Assembly (NCBI GenBank): GCA_031835245.1
Contig: JAVKOQ010000070.1
Location: 1 to 64,000, forward strand
DNA length: 64,000 nucleotides
From: Balamuthia mandrillaris
Lineage: Eukaryota > Discosea > Longamoebia > Balamuthiidae
Reading direction: 5' to 3'
Part shown: piece by piece, positions 10,820 to 22,736 of the stretch
Layout: every line of letters begins with the position of its first letter
Numbering within the stretch: the stretch's first letter is position 1
Notes under the pieces: model-generated
What the model was told of the DNA's origin: nothing
What the model saw: only the letters and a program-made list of their open reading frames with translations
Databases searched by the model: none
Position numbers and translations under genes: made by a program

Positions 10820-12076
10820 ATGAAATTTATAGATCAAGTAAAAATAAAAATAGCCGCTGGAAAAGGCGGAGATGGAGTTATTTCCTTTAGAAGAGAAGCA
10901 CATGTTGACAGAGGTGGCCCCGACGGTGGAGACGGTGGAGACGGAGGTTCTATTTTTTTTGTAGGTGATTCTGGTTTAAATACACTTTTGAGTCTTCATA
11001 ATGAACAAATAATAAAAGGAAATGATGGCGAAAACGGAAAAAGTAAAAACAGATATGGTGCAAAAGGTGAAGACATTTTTGTTAAGGTTCCACTAGGTAC
11101 ATTAGTTTTTGATGACAAAAAATTAATTTGCGACGTTGTAGAAGAAAAACCTTATTTAGTTGCAAAAGGCGGAAGAGGTGGACGAGGAAATACTAAGTTT
11201 AAATCTTCTAAAAACAAAGCACCAAGAATTAGTGAAAATGGTGATTTAGGCCAAAGTTTTAATTTAACATTGAACTTAAAAGTTTTAGCTGATGTTGGAT
11301 TTGTTGGAAAACCTTCAGCTGGTAAATCAACAGTTTTAGAAGCAATTTCTAATGCAAAACCTAAAATTGCTGATTATGAATTCACAACATTGGTACCACA
11401 ATTAGGACTTGTAAAATATTATGATAAATCTTTTGTAGCAGCTGATTTGCCTGGTTTAATTGCTGGTGCTTCATTAGGAAAAGGACTTGGTTTTGTTTTT
11501 TTAAAGCACATTGAAAGATGTAAAGCCATTGCACATATTATTGATTTTGGATCAGAAGATAAAAATCCAATTTCTGATTTTGAATTAATCAATAATGAAC
11601 TTTTTAAATTCAATGAAAAACTTAAAAATGTGCAACAAGTTATAGTAGCAAATAAAAACGATTTACCTTCATTTAACAAGCATTTAACAGAGTTTAAAAA
11701 AATCTATCCTAAGCTTAAAGTTGTTGAAATTTCAGCACTTGAAAAACATAATATTCACTTGTTAAAACAAGAACTTTTAAAAGTTGTTGAAAATGCTCAA
11801 GAGCAAGTTTATGAAAGCACAATTAAAGAAGTAGAAATTAAATTAAATCCTCCATTCAAAATCGAAATCTTACCAGGAAATGTTTTTAATATTTTTGGTG
11901 ATGAAATTAAAAAGATATTTTTAAAAATTCCTTTAAATTCTCATGATAATTTATTAAGATTTAACAACAAACTCAAATATTTAGGGGTATGACAAGAATT
12001 GATTAATAAAAACATCAAAACTGGAGATACAGTTAGAGTATATGACTATGTTTTTGTTTGAAATGAGAATATTTAG
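10820..12076 (+). CDS. obg: Ribosome-associated GTPase Obg
   Basis: 418 residues. The Gly-rich Obg fold spans about residues 1-158 (GGDGVISFRREAHVDRGGPD, GGRGGRGNTKF). The G domain follows with G1 GFVGKPSAGKST, G3 ADLPGLIAGAS and G4 ANKNDLP. The C-terminal OCT domain covers roughly residues 340-418 and ends DTVRVYDYVFVWNENI, reading two TGA codons as Trp. It acts in late 50S assembly and stress control and is normally essential. It directly follows the kinase-like gene. Confidence 0.97.
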
Positions 12077-12135
12077 TAAATCCTCAATTATATTTTAAGA
12101 CTTCAAATTAGTAAATAAATAGGAACTTTTACATT

Positions 12136-12169
12136 AAAAATCCTAAATTATTACTTTTTTAGGGATTTT
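12136..12169 (+). terminator. Imperfect terminator after obg
   Basis: An A-rich stem (aaaatcctaaa pairing with tttagggatttt, one bulge) followed by T-rich sequence, 60 bases after the obg stop codon. Confidence 0.55.
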
Positions 12170-12210
12170 GCTGCCTTTTTTAACAAAATTTTATGTGAAA
12201 GGAGACAGCC

Positions 12211-12552
12211 ATAGACAGATTAAGGAAACTTTCTTTTGTAGAGAAAAAAGATATAATGAAAAAAATCTTTCATATGCACAAAAAATACCAGTTTTTAAAA
12301 ACTGATGACAAACTAAAGCTTGAAAATCAGTCCAAAACAGATAATGCATTAGTTAATTTAGAAAAAGAAATGTCTGAATTATCTACTATAGAAAGAATTT
12401 TGAAATTATTAGATCCTCATCATGTAATTATTTTGCAAAAAGAATTTTTAGAAACAGATAAAAATTGAAAAGATAATTACTGATCTAAAACAACTTATTA
12501 TAAAAAAGTTCATCAAGCAATAGATCAATTTCTGTATTTTTTATATGGTTAG
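12211..12552 (+). CDS. Small conserved mycoplasma protein, helix-rich, unknown function
   Basis: About 98-113 residues. No function is recognised. The C-terminal half (ERILKLLDPHHVIILQKEF, then KTTYYKKVHQAIDQFLYF) looks like a helix-turn-helix of the sigma region 4 or phage-regulator kind, but this is inference. The start is uncertain. A strong ribosome binding site (AAAGGAGA at 12198-12205) is placed for initiation at ATA 12211, an unusual but known start in code 4. The first ATG inside the frame is 12256, 50 bases past that site, and an ATG at 12193 lies upstream of it. The stop overlaps the next gene by eight bases, so they form one operon. Confidence 0.6.
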
Positions 12553-13723
12553 CATTAATCATAGTGTTCAGGTTGAAGAAAAAATTCAATCTGTAAATAT
12601 ATATTCTAAACTCGAAAACATAACAAGATTTACATATTTTGCTGGTGCAGATGATAGACAATATATTGAAATAAATCGTAATATCAAATCTGATACATTT
12701 TCTGTTAAAGTTACTTATTTTTCAAGAAATAATATAGATTTGATTTCGAGATTGCAAATTAACAATAAAGATACTGAAATTGTCAATAATTTAAAGATTT
12801 TTGGAGAAAATTTTGCTGAAAGTATTTTTCCTTTTGTTGCACTTGATAAATTTAATTTTTCAAAATTAAATTCAATGTCAATTGTTTCAAATATAAATAG
12901 AAATAACAAGGAAAATTTAGCCATTTTAAGTCAAATCAAATTCTCTAAAAATCCAGTTTTTAAAAAAGACTTTTTTATCAATTCGCAAGGAATTGTATTT
13001 AAATCAATTAAAACATTAAATTTTGCATCTTTTGCAACTAAAAATAGCTCAATATTTGATTCTCAGTATGAAAAGCAATTTTATAACAATATTTATTTTT
13101 TTCCAGTCAAATGAGAAGTAGGACAACATAATAAAATTGTATACAAAGTAGCAGTTGAAAATGATATTTATGATGAAAATACATTAGATCGTGATTTATC
13201 AATTTTACCTAAAAAACTAACTAATTTACCAATAGATAAAAATGAAAGTTTAGATCTTAATTTTGTACTTCGTGAGAAGAACAATATAGAATATGTTTTA
13301 GGTAAGAAAATCATTGGAGATATTGTAATTGCAAATAATACATATTATGATTCTGAGAAAAAAATAGTTGTAAAAGGTATTCAAAACGAATCGAAGCAAG
13401 GTTTTTTAATTCCATACAATTTTAGTGGTTACTTAAATCCCATTTCAACTTTATTTTTAAATGCAGATTATCCTGATATTTCCTTAGCTCATAGACAAGA
13501 AATTAAACAAAAATTACTAGATAAAACAGAAGGACTTTTAAAATTAGAAATTTCAACATACAAAGATTCTTTTTTAGATCCGGATCAATTTATCATTTTA
13601 GAGAATAAAAATTTTAAGTATATTTCTTCAAATGAAATAAGCTTAGAAATTCTAAAAAGTCTTTATTTTAAAGAAGAAAAAGAAGAACTTTCTGAAAATG
13701 AAGATGAAGTTCAGACTAAATAA
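12545..13723 (+). CDS. Hypothetical protein, mycoplasma-specific, about 390 residues
   Basis: 392 residues, no signal peptide and no membrane segment seen. It is rich in Asn, Lys, Phe and Ile. No catalytic motif is recognised. It sits between a small helical protein and a small membrane protein with overlapping ends on both sides, so the three genes look like one translationally coupled operon. The arrangement recalls a pair of conserved genes that databases name after M. hominis loci (MHO_1580/MHO_1590 type), but I cannot confirm that here. The acidic tail (FKEEKEELSENEDEVQTK) is notable. Confidence 0.65.
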
Positions 13724-14129
13724 AAAAGCAATAATCATCACTTTATGTGTATTTACTTCGCTTGCAATAATTTCCTCATTAACAACATTTTTTGTCCTCA
13801 AAAATAAACAAAATACTCAAAATTCTCTAGATGATGATAATTTATTTGTTAATTCTAAATTAGAAGCTAAAGATATTTTTCCTACCGTTTATGCTAGTGA
13901 TTATTACGATTTAATTGAAATCGAAAATGGGCACGCTAAAATTGGTGAAAAACTCATTACAACATTTGTAAGAGACATAATAACAAAACTGTTAGTAAAT
14001 TACGGAGATATAAAATTCAATTACAAAATCAAAGCTGATAAAGAAATTTTTATTGAATTTATTTGATATCACGAAGATGAATCTGTTTCACAAAATTATC
14101 ATTTTAAATTAAAAAAAGATAATATATAA
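13698..14129 (+). CDS. Small single-pass membrane protein, unknown function
   Basis: 143 residues. A basic N-terminus (MKMKFRLNKKA) is followed by one hydrophobic helix at about residues 12-34 and a soluble remainder containing FPTVYASDYYDLIEIENG. It could be anchored with the main domain outside. The gene begins 26 bases before the end of the preceding gene in another frame; ATG 13704 is an equally possible start. TGA encodes one Trp near the C-terminus. No family is recognised. Its overlap with the upstream gene suggests shared expression and perhaps joint function. Confidence 0.65.
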
Positions 14130-14136
14130 TTAACAT

Positions 14137-14355
14137 ATGAAAAAACTAATTTATGATAAATTAAAAAGTTATTCTAATAAAAGCATACATGATGATTCTG
14201 ATATCTATTCAATTGGTTTAGATTCTTTGGATTTTGTAGAATTAATAACTGAATTAGAAGAAAAATATAATATTGAAATAACCGATGAAGAGCTATTAAA
14301 AGCAAAAACTGTAAAAGATGTAATCGACTTAGTTGAATCTAAAGTTAAAAAATAG
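14137..14355 (+). CDS. acpP: Acyl carrier protein
   Basis: 72 residues with the phosphopantetheine site GLDSLDFVELI, whose Ser carries the prosthetic arm, and the usual helix II acidic run (ELEEKYNIEITDEELL). Mycoplasmas that cannot make fatty acids still keep an ACP, probably for lipid remodelling or lipoprotein acylation. It starts seven bases after the preceding membrane protein gene and ends within its own terminator. Confidence 0.93.
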   Translation: MKKLIYDKLKSYSNKSIHDDSDIYSIGLDSLDFVELITELEEKYNIEITDEELLKAKTVKDVIDLVESKVKK

Positions 14356-14377
14356 ACAACCAAATTGTCTATTTTTT
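14347..14377 (+). terminator. Rho-independent terminator after acpP
   Basis: A perfect 13-bp stem with a five-base loop and a T run; the acpP stop codon is part of the left arm. It separates acpP from the polymerase gene. Confidence 0.85.
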
Positions 14378-14408
14378 CTTTTTGAAAAGATATAATAAAA
14401 GAACAAAA

Positions 14409-15599
14409 ATGAAAATCATCGCACACATAGATATTAATAATTTTTTCGCTTCAGCAGAAGAAAAACTAGTTCCTAGTTTAAAAAACAAACCAATAGCAAT
14501 AGCAAGAAAAGAAGCAAATTCTATTGCTGTTTCGTTATCTAAAACAGCAAAAAAACTAGGAGCAAAAACACCAGATAAACTTTTTAATATTCAAAAAAAG
14601 ATTCCTAATTTAATTACAATTGAACCAGATCATATTTATTATTCTTTTTTATCCAAAGAATTTTTTGCTTTTATTAGGCAAAATATTTCAAGAAAATTAG
14701 AAGTTTTTTCAATTGATGAGTGCTTTGTGGATCTAAGTGATTATTATCGTTATTTTCATAGTTTAGAAACTATGCTAAATGATATAAAAAACCAGATTTG
14801 AAAACATTTAAAATTGCCAATTACAATTGGTATTTCTTATAATAAATTTTTAGCAAAAATGGCAACAAATTTAGCTAAAAAAGAAGGAGTTTCTTTTAAA
14901 TTAATCAACAAGAAGAACAAAAAAGAAGCACTTTTTGATTTAGATATTGCTAATATGTTTGGTATTGGAAAATCTTTATCCTACCAACTAAAAAAAGAAA
15001 ATATCAACACAATTTCAGATTTTTTAAAAACTAATATTGAAGATGAAAGACTAATTAAAATCTTAGGTACAAGAAGATTTTATTTTTTTGATAATTTACT
15101 AAAAAAAGATGATGATGAAATTGAATTAAGTCGCCAAATCAAATCACTTTCTCATACAAAAACCTTTAAAAAAGAAGAAATTTTGAACTTTAAAACACTT
15201 TACAGCTTAATAAAACAATTTATTTTTGATCTATGTGAAAAACTAAAGAAAAAATATTTACACACAAATAAAATTCAACTTTTTTATAAAACAAGAAATT
15301 CTCAAAACATTAAAATTAATCATAAATTAGAACATTTTAGCGATGATGCAAATTTTATTTATCAACAAATTATTCCTTTTTTAGACAAAATAAATAATTT
15401 TGAAGATATTTGAATAATGGGAATTACTTTTTTAAACATACAACAAAATGAAGCAAAAATTAGTAAATCACAAACAAATAATAAAGTTAAAAAGATAATA
15501 AATAAAGTGAATCAACAATTTCAAGACGTGCAAGTTAGATCGCTTGCTGATTTTGAAATTGGCCAAAAAATCAATGACTTTAATAAAAAAATTTTCTAA
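14409..15599 (+). CDS. dinB: DNA polymerase IV (Y family)
   Basis: 396 residues, typical of DinB/UmuC-type polymerases. The first metal-binding motif is IAHIDINNFFASAEE, and the second is EVFSIDECFVDLSDYY (the catalytic SIDE). A helix-hairpin-helix segment (ANMFGIGKSLSYQLKKENI) and the little-finger domain follow. It copies past damaged bases with low fidelity. The start is ATG 14409, since the N-terminal extension from 14382 lacks homology. It probably has its own promoter, because a terminator precedes it. Confidence 0.93.
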
Positions 15600-15643
15600 T
15601 TTTTGCAAAAGGAATAAAATATTATTGCTCATTGAGCTTCAAG

Positions 15644-16096
15644 ATGAAAAAATATGAGTTTTACAAAAGTGTAACCAAAACATATTTAATGTTTTTTTTA
15701 ATTGGTGTATTTGTATTTGCTATTTGTGTTTTTTGATCTTATCATTTAATTGTTGGTTGATTTTTTTCTTTAATTAGTGTTTTATCTTCAATCTTTTTAA
15801 CTTGAATTTTTGAATATAAAATATTAATTAAAGTAAAAAAAACGCAAAAAAAATATAAGAAAGTTGCAGTTGCTATTAGTTTATTTTACATATTGATATT
15901 AGTTCATATTGTTTTTATAGTAATTTTAATAGTGATTAACGTTCATTTTCCAGCTAATGTGATAAAAACACCACTACAAAAAATATCAAGACCAATTAAT
16001 TTGTTTACATTTTTAGTAGGAATTACTCTTTTTCCAATTTCGATTATTGTAAGTGAGTGAAAAAAAATTAAAAAAAGAAAGGAGAGAAAATGTTAG
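15644..16096 (+). CDS. atpI: ATP synthase protein I-like membrane protein (first gene of atp operon)
   Basis: 150 residues with four hydrophobic segments (about 16-38, 40-62, 80-102, 118-138) and basic loops. It is too short for the ORF size filters because many Trp codons are TGA. There is no catalytic motif. Its position directly before atpB, overlapping it by seven bases, and its four-helix topology match the AtpI position in bacterial atp operons, where the protein helps assemble the c ring. Identity is inferred from position and topology, not sequence motifs. The atpB ribosome binding site (AAAGGAGAG) lies in its last codons. Confidence 0.7.
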
Positions 16097-16839
16097 ACAC
16101 TAGTAAATTTTTATTAAATTGAAATCAACCACAGCTTTTTACAATGTGTATTTTAATTTTTTTAGTTTTAGTACTTTCTTTGGTAATTTATTTTCAAATT
16201 AAAAAAGTGAAAGTTGATAAAGTACCTCCTACAATTGTGTTACTTGCAGAAGATTACTTTCTTTTTATAGACAATTTAGTAGAAGATATTTCAGAAGGAA
16301 AACTAAATGTGATGAAAAGATATTTTTTTACTCTATTCACTTTTTTAGCATTTGGTAATCTACTTTCAGTCTTTGGTTTTGAAACAATTGCTTCTAGTTT
16401 ATCAGTTACATTAACACTTGGTATAATTTCATGAACAGGTATTTTTGTTGTTGGGTTTATTTTTAATAAATTAGCTCATATTAAAAAATATATTGTTAAT
16501 CCATTAAACGCACTATCAGCGCCTGCTCCTTTGATTTCTTTATCTTTTAGGTTGTTTGGGAACATTATAGGTGGTTCAGCTATTTTGTTAGTGATGTATC
16601 ATGGACTATCTTATGTTTGACACTTAATTCCTTCCAATGCAATTGGAGTTTTAAACGTACCAGCAATTATTATTTATCCACCATTTATTTTCTATTTTGA
16701 CATTTTTGGTTCATTAGTTCAATCATTTATTTTTACTGTTTTAACAATAAGTTATTGATCTGCAGAAATAGAAGAAGAAGTAAAACCTAAAAAACAAAGA
16801 AAAAGTTGAAGACTCCCTTTTAAAAAAGCAAATGCATAA
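16090..16839 (+). CDS. atpB: ATP synthase subunit a
   Basis: 249 residues, multi-pass. The signature helix APLISLSFRLFGNIIGG carries the essential Arg facing the c ring, and VPAIIIYPPFIFYFDIFGSLVQSFIFTVL forms the last helices. Subunit a provides the two proton half-channels of the membrane Fo part. Mycoplasmas usually run this enzyme as an ATPase to keep up the membrane potential. It overlaps atpI and is followed by a 100-base spacer before atpE with a weak hairpin (16890-16910). Confidence 0.93.
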
Positions 16840-16939
16840 AAGGGAAATTTTTTATTCACATTTTAAAGAATAAGTAATAAAATTTTTCTAAGTTTTATCA
16901 AGAAAAACTTAAATCTAATATGTAAGGACAATTAATATA

Positions 16940-17269
16940 ATGAATACAGATCACATTGTAACTTTATTACAAAAAATTAGTACATTTGCTGAAGAAACTG
17001 CAAAAACAGTTACACAAGCTCAACCAGCTTTAACAGAATCAATTGGTAGAGGATTAGTTGGTGTTGGAGCAGGGTTAGCTATGATAGGTGGAATTGGTGC
17101 TGGAGTTGGTCAAGGATTTTCTGCATCAAAAGCTATCGAATCCGTTGGTAGAAATCCAGAATCTGAAAAAACAGTTTTCAAATTTATGATTATAGGTGCA
17201 GCTATTTCAGAAACTTCTGCTATTTATTCACTAGTTATTTCTATTTTATTACAATTCGTTTTTGCTTAA
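16940..17269 (+). CDS. atpE: ATP synthase subunit c
   Basis: 109 residues, two transmembrane helices. Helix 1 is Gly-rich (GVGAGLAMIGGIGAGVGQG), the polar loop is RNPESE, and helix 2 carries the proton-binding Glu in ISETSAIYSLVIS. There is a longer N-terminal extension (about 30 residues with Gln/Thr) than in most bacteria, a trait shared by mycoplasma c subunits. AAGGACA precedes the ATG. Confidence 0.96.
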   Translation: MNTDHIVTLLQKISTFAEETAKTVTQAQPALTESIGRGLVGVGAGLAMIGGIGAGVGQGFSASKAIESVGRNPESEKTVFKFMIIGAAISETSAIYSLVISILLQFVFA

Positions 17270-17300
17270 TTTTGAACAAATACAAAGACTTTATTAAATT

Positions 17301-17870
17301 ATGATTTTACAAAACGCTACAAATTTTGCATCACAAAGTGAATTAGGTAAAGAGGTTGAGAATCTATTTAAAGGATTATTTCCAAATCCATATATTATGT
17401 TAGCAACTGTCTTGTCCTTTGCTATATTGTTTATTATCCTTTCAAAATTTTTATACAATCCTTTGAAAAAAAGTATTGAAAAAAGAAGAAAATTCTTACA
17501 AGAAAATATTGACACTACTATAGAAAATAAAGAAAAATCAGTACAACTTGTAGAAGAAAAAAATAAAGAACTTTTAGAAGCAAAATTAACAAGACAAGAA
17601 ATTATTGCAAAAGCAAAAACACAAGCTGCTAACATAGCAACTACCTATACAAACAATGCAAAAGCTGAATCAAAAAGAATAGTTGAAGAAGGAAAATTCT
17701 ATATTCTTCAACTAAAACAAAAAGCAGAACAAGAAACAAAAAAAGAAATAATTTCTACCGCTACAGTGTTAGCTTCAAAAATTTTAGAAAAAAACATCAC
17801 TTATCAAGATGAACAACGATTAATTGATGATTTATTCAAAGAAATTGAACTAGAAAATTTTAATAAATAA
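17301..17870 (+). CDS. atpF: ATP synthase subunit b
   Basis: 189 residues. An N-terminal region of about 25 residues is followed by one membrane helix (MLATVLSFAILFIILSKFL) and a long charged coiled coil (FLYNPLKKSIEKRR onward), the peripheral stalk. Mycoplasma b subunits often carry a lipoprotein signal; here there is no Cys lipobox, so it is a plain membrane-anchored form. It lies between atpE and atpH with short spacers. Confidence 0.93.
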   Translation: MILQNATNFASQSELGKEVENLFKGLFPNPYIMLATVLSFAILFIILSKFLYNPLKKSIEKRRKFLQENIDTTIENKEKSVQLVEEKNKELLEAKLTRQEIIAKAKTQAANIATTYTNNAKAESKRIVEEGKFYILQLKQKAEQETKKEIISTATVLASKILEKNITYQDEQRLIDDLFKEIELENFNK

Positions 17871-17878
17871 ATTTAAAT

Positions 17879-18415
17879 ATGGAAAATAATACAAACGCTT
17901 TAGCCTACGCTGATTCTATGCTTGAGTATGCTCAGGATATAAAAAAAGTTAAAGAATTTCAAGAAGAGTTTTTTCACGTTCAAAATGTTTTGCTTCATAA
18001 TCAATCATTGTTAATTTTTTTAAAATCTCATTTTAATTCTAAAGCACAAAGACATGAAATACTTGATGCTGTTTTTGCTAAAAGACTTTCAGAACCTGTT
18101 TTAAATTTTTTAAAAATTCTCATTGACAAAAACTTAATTTTTTATTGAGAAAAGATTTTTAAAAGATTTACAAAAGGTGCAGATAAACTTTCTCAAATAG
18201 CTCGTGGAATTATTTATTCAAGTTTTCCAATGCACACTAATCAAATACACAAAATTGTTAATTTACTAACTCAAAAACTCAATAAACAAATTATTTTAGA
18301 ACATCGTATAGATAAAAATTTATTAGCAGGAATTAAAATAGTTGTAGACAATTATGTTTTTGAAAACAGTGTAGCTTCACTTTTGAGTCAAATGACAAGT
18401 GATATATTAAAATAA
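17879..18415 (+). CDS. atpH: ATP synthase subunit delta
   Basis: 178 residues. The N-terminal helical bundle (AYADSMLEYAQDIKKVKEF) and the C-terminal segment (LEHRIDKNLLAGIKIVVDNY) match the delta/OSCP family, whose RID..LLGGI..V motif is conserved. It links the b stalk to the top of F1. It begins eight bases after atpF. Confidence 0.92.
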
Positions 18416-18427
18416 TAAAGGATTTTT

Positions 18428-19952
18428 ATGCCATTAAAAGCAAGTGATATTTCTGCTATAATCAAACACCAAATTGAAACTTATAACAAAAAAATGTAAT
18501 TGCAGAAACAGGAAAAGTAATTACAGTAGGTGATGGTGTTGCAATAGTTTATGGAATTGACAAAGTAAAATTAGGTGAATTAGTTGCATTTAAAAACAAC
18601 ACTTACGGAATAGCACTTAATCTAGAAAAAGACTACGTTGGTGTAGTTATTATGGGTAATGAAAATGCAGTTGTTGAAGGTGATGAGGTAAGAAGAACAA
18701 ACCTAACAATTTCTACTCCAGTAGGTGATGGAATGTTATCAAGAGTAGTAAATGCTTTAGGTGAACCAATCGATGGAAATGGTGATATTTCCTTCACAAA
18801 AAGAAGAGAAGTGTTCTCCGAAGCACCTTCAATTATGTCTCGTAAAGCTATTGATAGACCACTTAATACTGGTATTTTAGCTATTGACTCTTTAGTTCCT
18901 ATTGGTCTTGGACAAAGAGAGTTAATTATCGGGGATCGTCAAACTGGAAAAACTGCAATTGCAATTGATACAATCCTAAATCAGAAATACAAAAATATTC
19001 GTTGTGTTTATGTAGCGATTGGACAAAAAACTCAACTATTGCTCAAATTGTAAGCAAACTCAAAAAAGAAGGAGCAATGGAGTACACCACAGTTGTTGTT
19101 GCTTCAGCTTCAGAACTAGCTCCACTTCAATACATAGCACCATATGTGGGTGTTTCTATTGCAGAAGAGTGAATGTATAACGGAAACGATGTTTTAATTA
19201 TTTATGATGATTTGACAAAGCACGCTATTGCTTATAGAACACTTTCACTTCTTCTTCGTCGTCCACCTGGTCGTGAAGCTTTCCCTGGAGATATTTTCTA
19301 CCAACATTCATATTTGTTAGAAAGAGCTTCTCAACTTAGCGAAGAAAGAGGTGGTGGTTCAATTACAGCACTACCTATTGTTGAAACTCAAGCAGGAGAT
19401 ATTTCTGCTTATATTCCAACAAATGTGATTTCAATTACTGATGGGCAAATTTTTATGCGTGATTCACTATTTAATTCAGGACAAAAACCTGCTATTGATG
19501 TTGGTTTTTCAGTTAGTCGTGTTGGTTCATCAGCACAAACAAAAGCAATGAAACAAGCTTCAAGTTCATTAAAATTACAACTTGCACAGTACAATGAAAT
19601 TAAAGCATTTGCGCAATTTGGATCAGATCTTGGTGAATCTTCACAACGACTTTTAGATCGTGGAACCAAAATTTACGAACTTTTAAAACAAAACCAATAT
19701 GAACATCTAACTCAGTTTAATCAAGTTATGATTTTACTTGTTATTAAAGAAAAATTGTTAGACTCTATTAAACCGGATGAAATAAATCAATTTAGAACTG
19801 AATTTTTTGAATTTTTAAACAAAAATGAATTCATATTAAAACAAAAACAGTATTTTTTAGATCATAAAGCACTTGATAATAAAAACTATGATGCACTAAT
19901 TCAAGTATTTCAAAGTTTTATAGAAAGATTTACAGCAAAATCAGCTCAGTAA
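18428..19952 (+). CDS. atpA: ATP synthase subunit alpha (frame interrupted twice)
   Basis: About 507 codons. Conserved parts are all here: [18 protein letters not shown], Walker [29 protein letters not shown] region ([18 protein letters not shown]), [15 protein letters not shown] and [14 protein letters not shown] with the arginine finger. The gene begins with ATG after AATAAAGGA. The frame is lost at an A run of seven (18488-18494) and again at an A run of six (19025-19030); at both places the family reading needs one more A. In an essential single-copy gene flanked by intact atp genes this most likely means undercalled homopolymers. Real inactivation would be very surprising. Confidence 0.93.
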
Positions 19953-19953
19953 A

Positions 19954-22223
<2,270 letters not shown>

Positions 22224-22225
22224 AA

Positions 22226-22534
22226 ATGAAGCTTACTCATTTAAAAATTATTACTCCTTCGGGAATTTTCTTAGAAACAGATACTGATTTAGTAACTCTT
22301 AGAACAACAGAAGGTTACAAAGGTTGCCAATATGGTCAAAATCCTTTTGTTGCTTCATTAGTTGCTGATAAATTATTTATCGGATCTGATAAATCTAATA
22401 CTCAAAAAGTTTATGATATATATAATGGACTTGTTTATGTCGAAGAAGAATATACCACTATTTTCACTGATAAAATTGAAGAAGTTACTTCAGAATTTCG
22501 TTATTCTGATTTAAAATCAGCTATAAAATCTTAA
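22226..22534 (+). CDS. atpC: ATP synthase subunit epsilon
   Basis: 102 residues; only the beta-sandwich half is present (LKIITPSGIFLETDTDLVTL, TTEGYKG, PFVASLVADKLFI), and the C-terminal helical hairpin is short or missing, which is common in mollicutes. The usual EGxxGILPNHAP segment is altered to EGYKGCQYGQNP. It couples gamma to the c ring. It begins two bases after atpD and ends the operon before a terminator. Confidence 0.9.
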   Translation: MKLTHLKIITPSGIFLETDTDLVTLRTTEGYKGCQYGQNPFVASLVADKLFIGSDKSNTQKVYDIYNGLVYVEEEYTTIFTDKIEEVTSEFRYSDLKSAIKS

Positions 22535-22541
22535 AAAAATC

Positions 22542-22590
22542 AATATATTCAAAGATTTGTTTTCTAAAAAAGTCTTTGAATATATTTTTA
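22542..22590 (+). terminator. Terminator of the atp operon
   Basis: Arms 22542-22555 and 22573-22586 pair perfectly over 14 bp with a 17-base loop, followed by T-rich sequence, directly after atpC. Confidence 0.8.
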
Positions 22591-22736
22591 TTTTAGTATG
22601 ATAAATTAGATATATTAGACACACTTATTTGCATATAAGTTCGCTTAAGCAAATCAAATTTTTTTATGTTTGTATTTTTTACAAAACATAATTTATTAAT
22701 TTTTTCTTCAAAAATAAAGGATTTAAGTATTAAAAA

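Noticed and set aside
16890-16910. Terminator or attenuator between atpB and atpE
   Set aside because: The stem is only seven A/T-rich pairs with no T run after it, so it is unlikely to end transcription.
19409-19669. Minus-strand open frame inside atpA
   Set aside because: It is antisense to a strongly conserved coding region and has no start signal.
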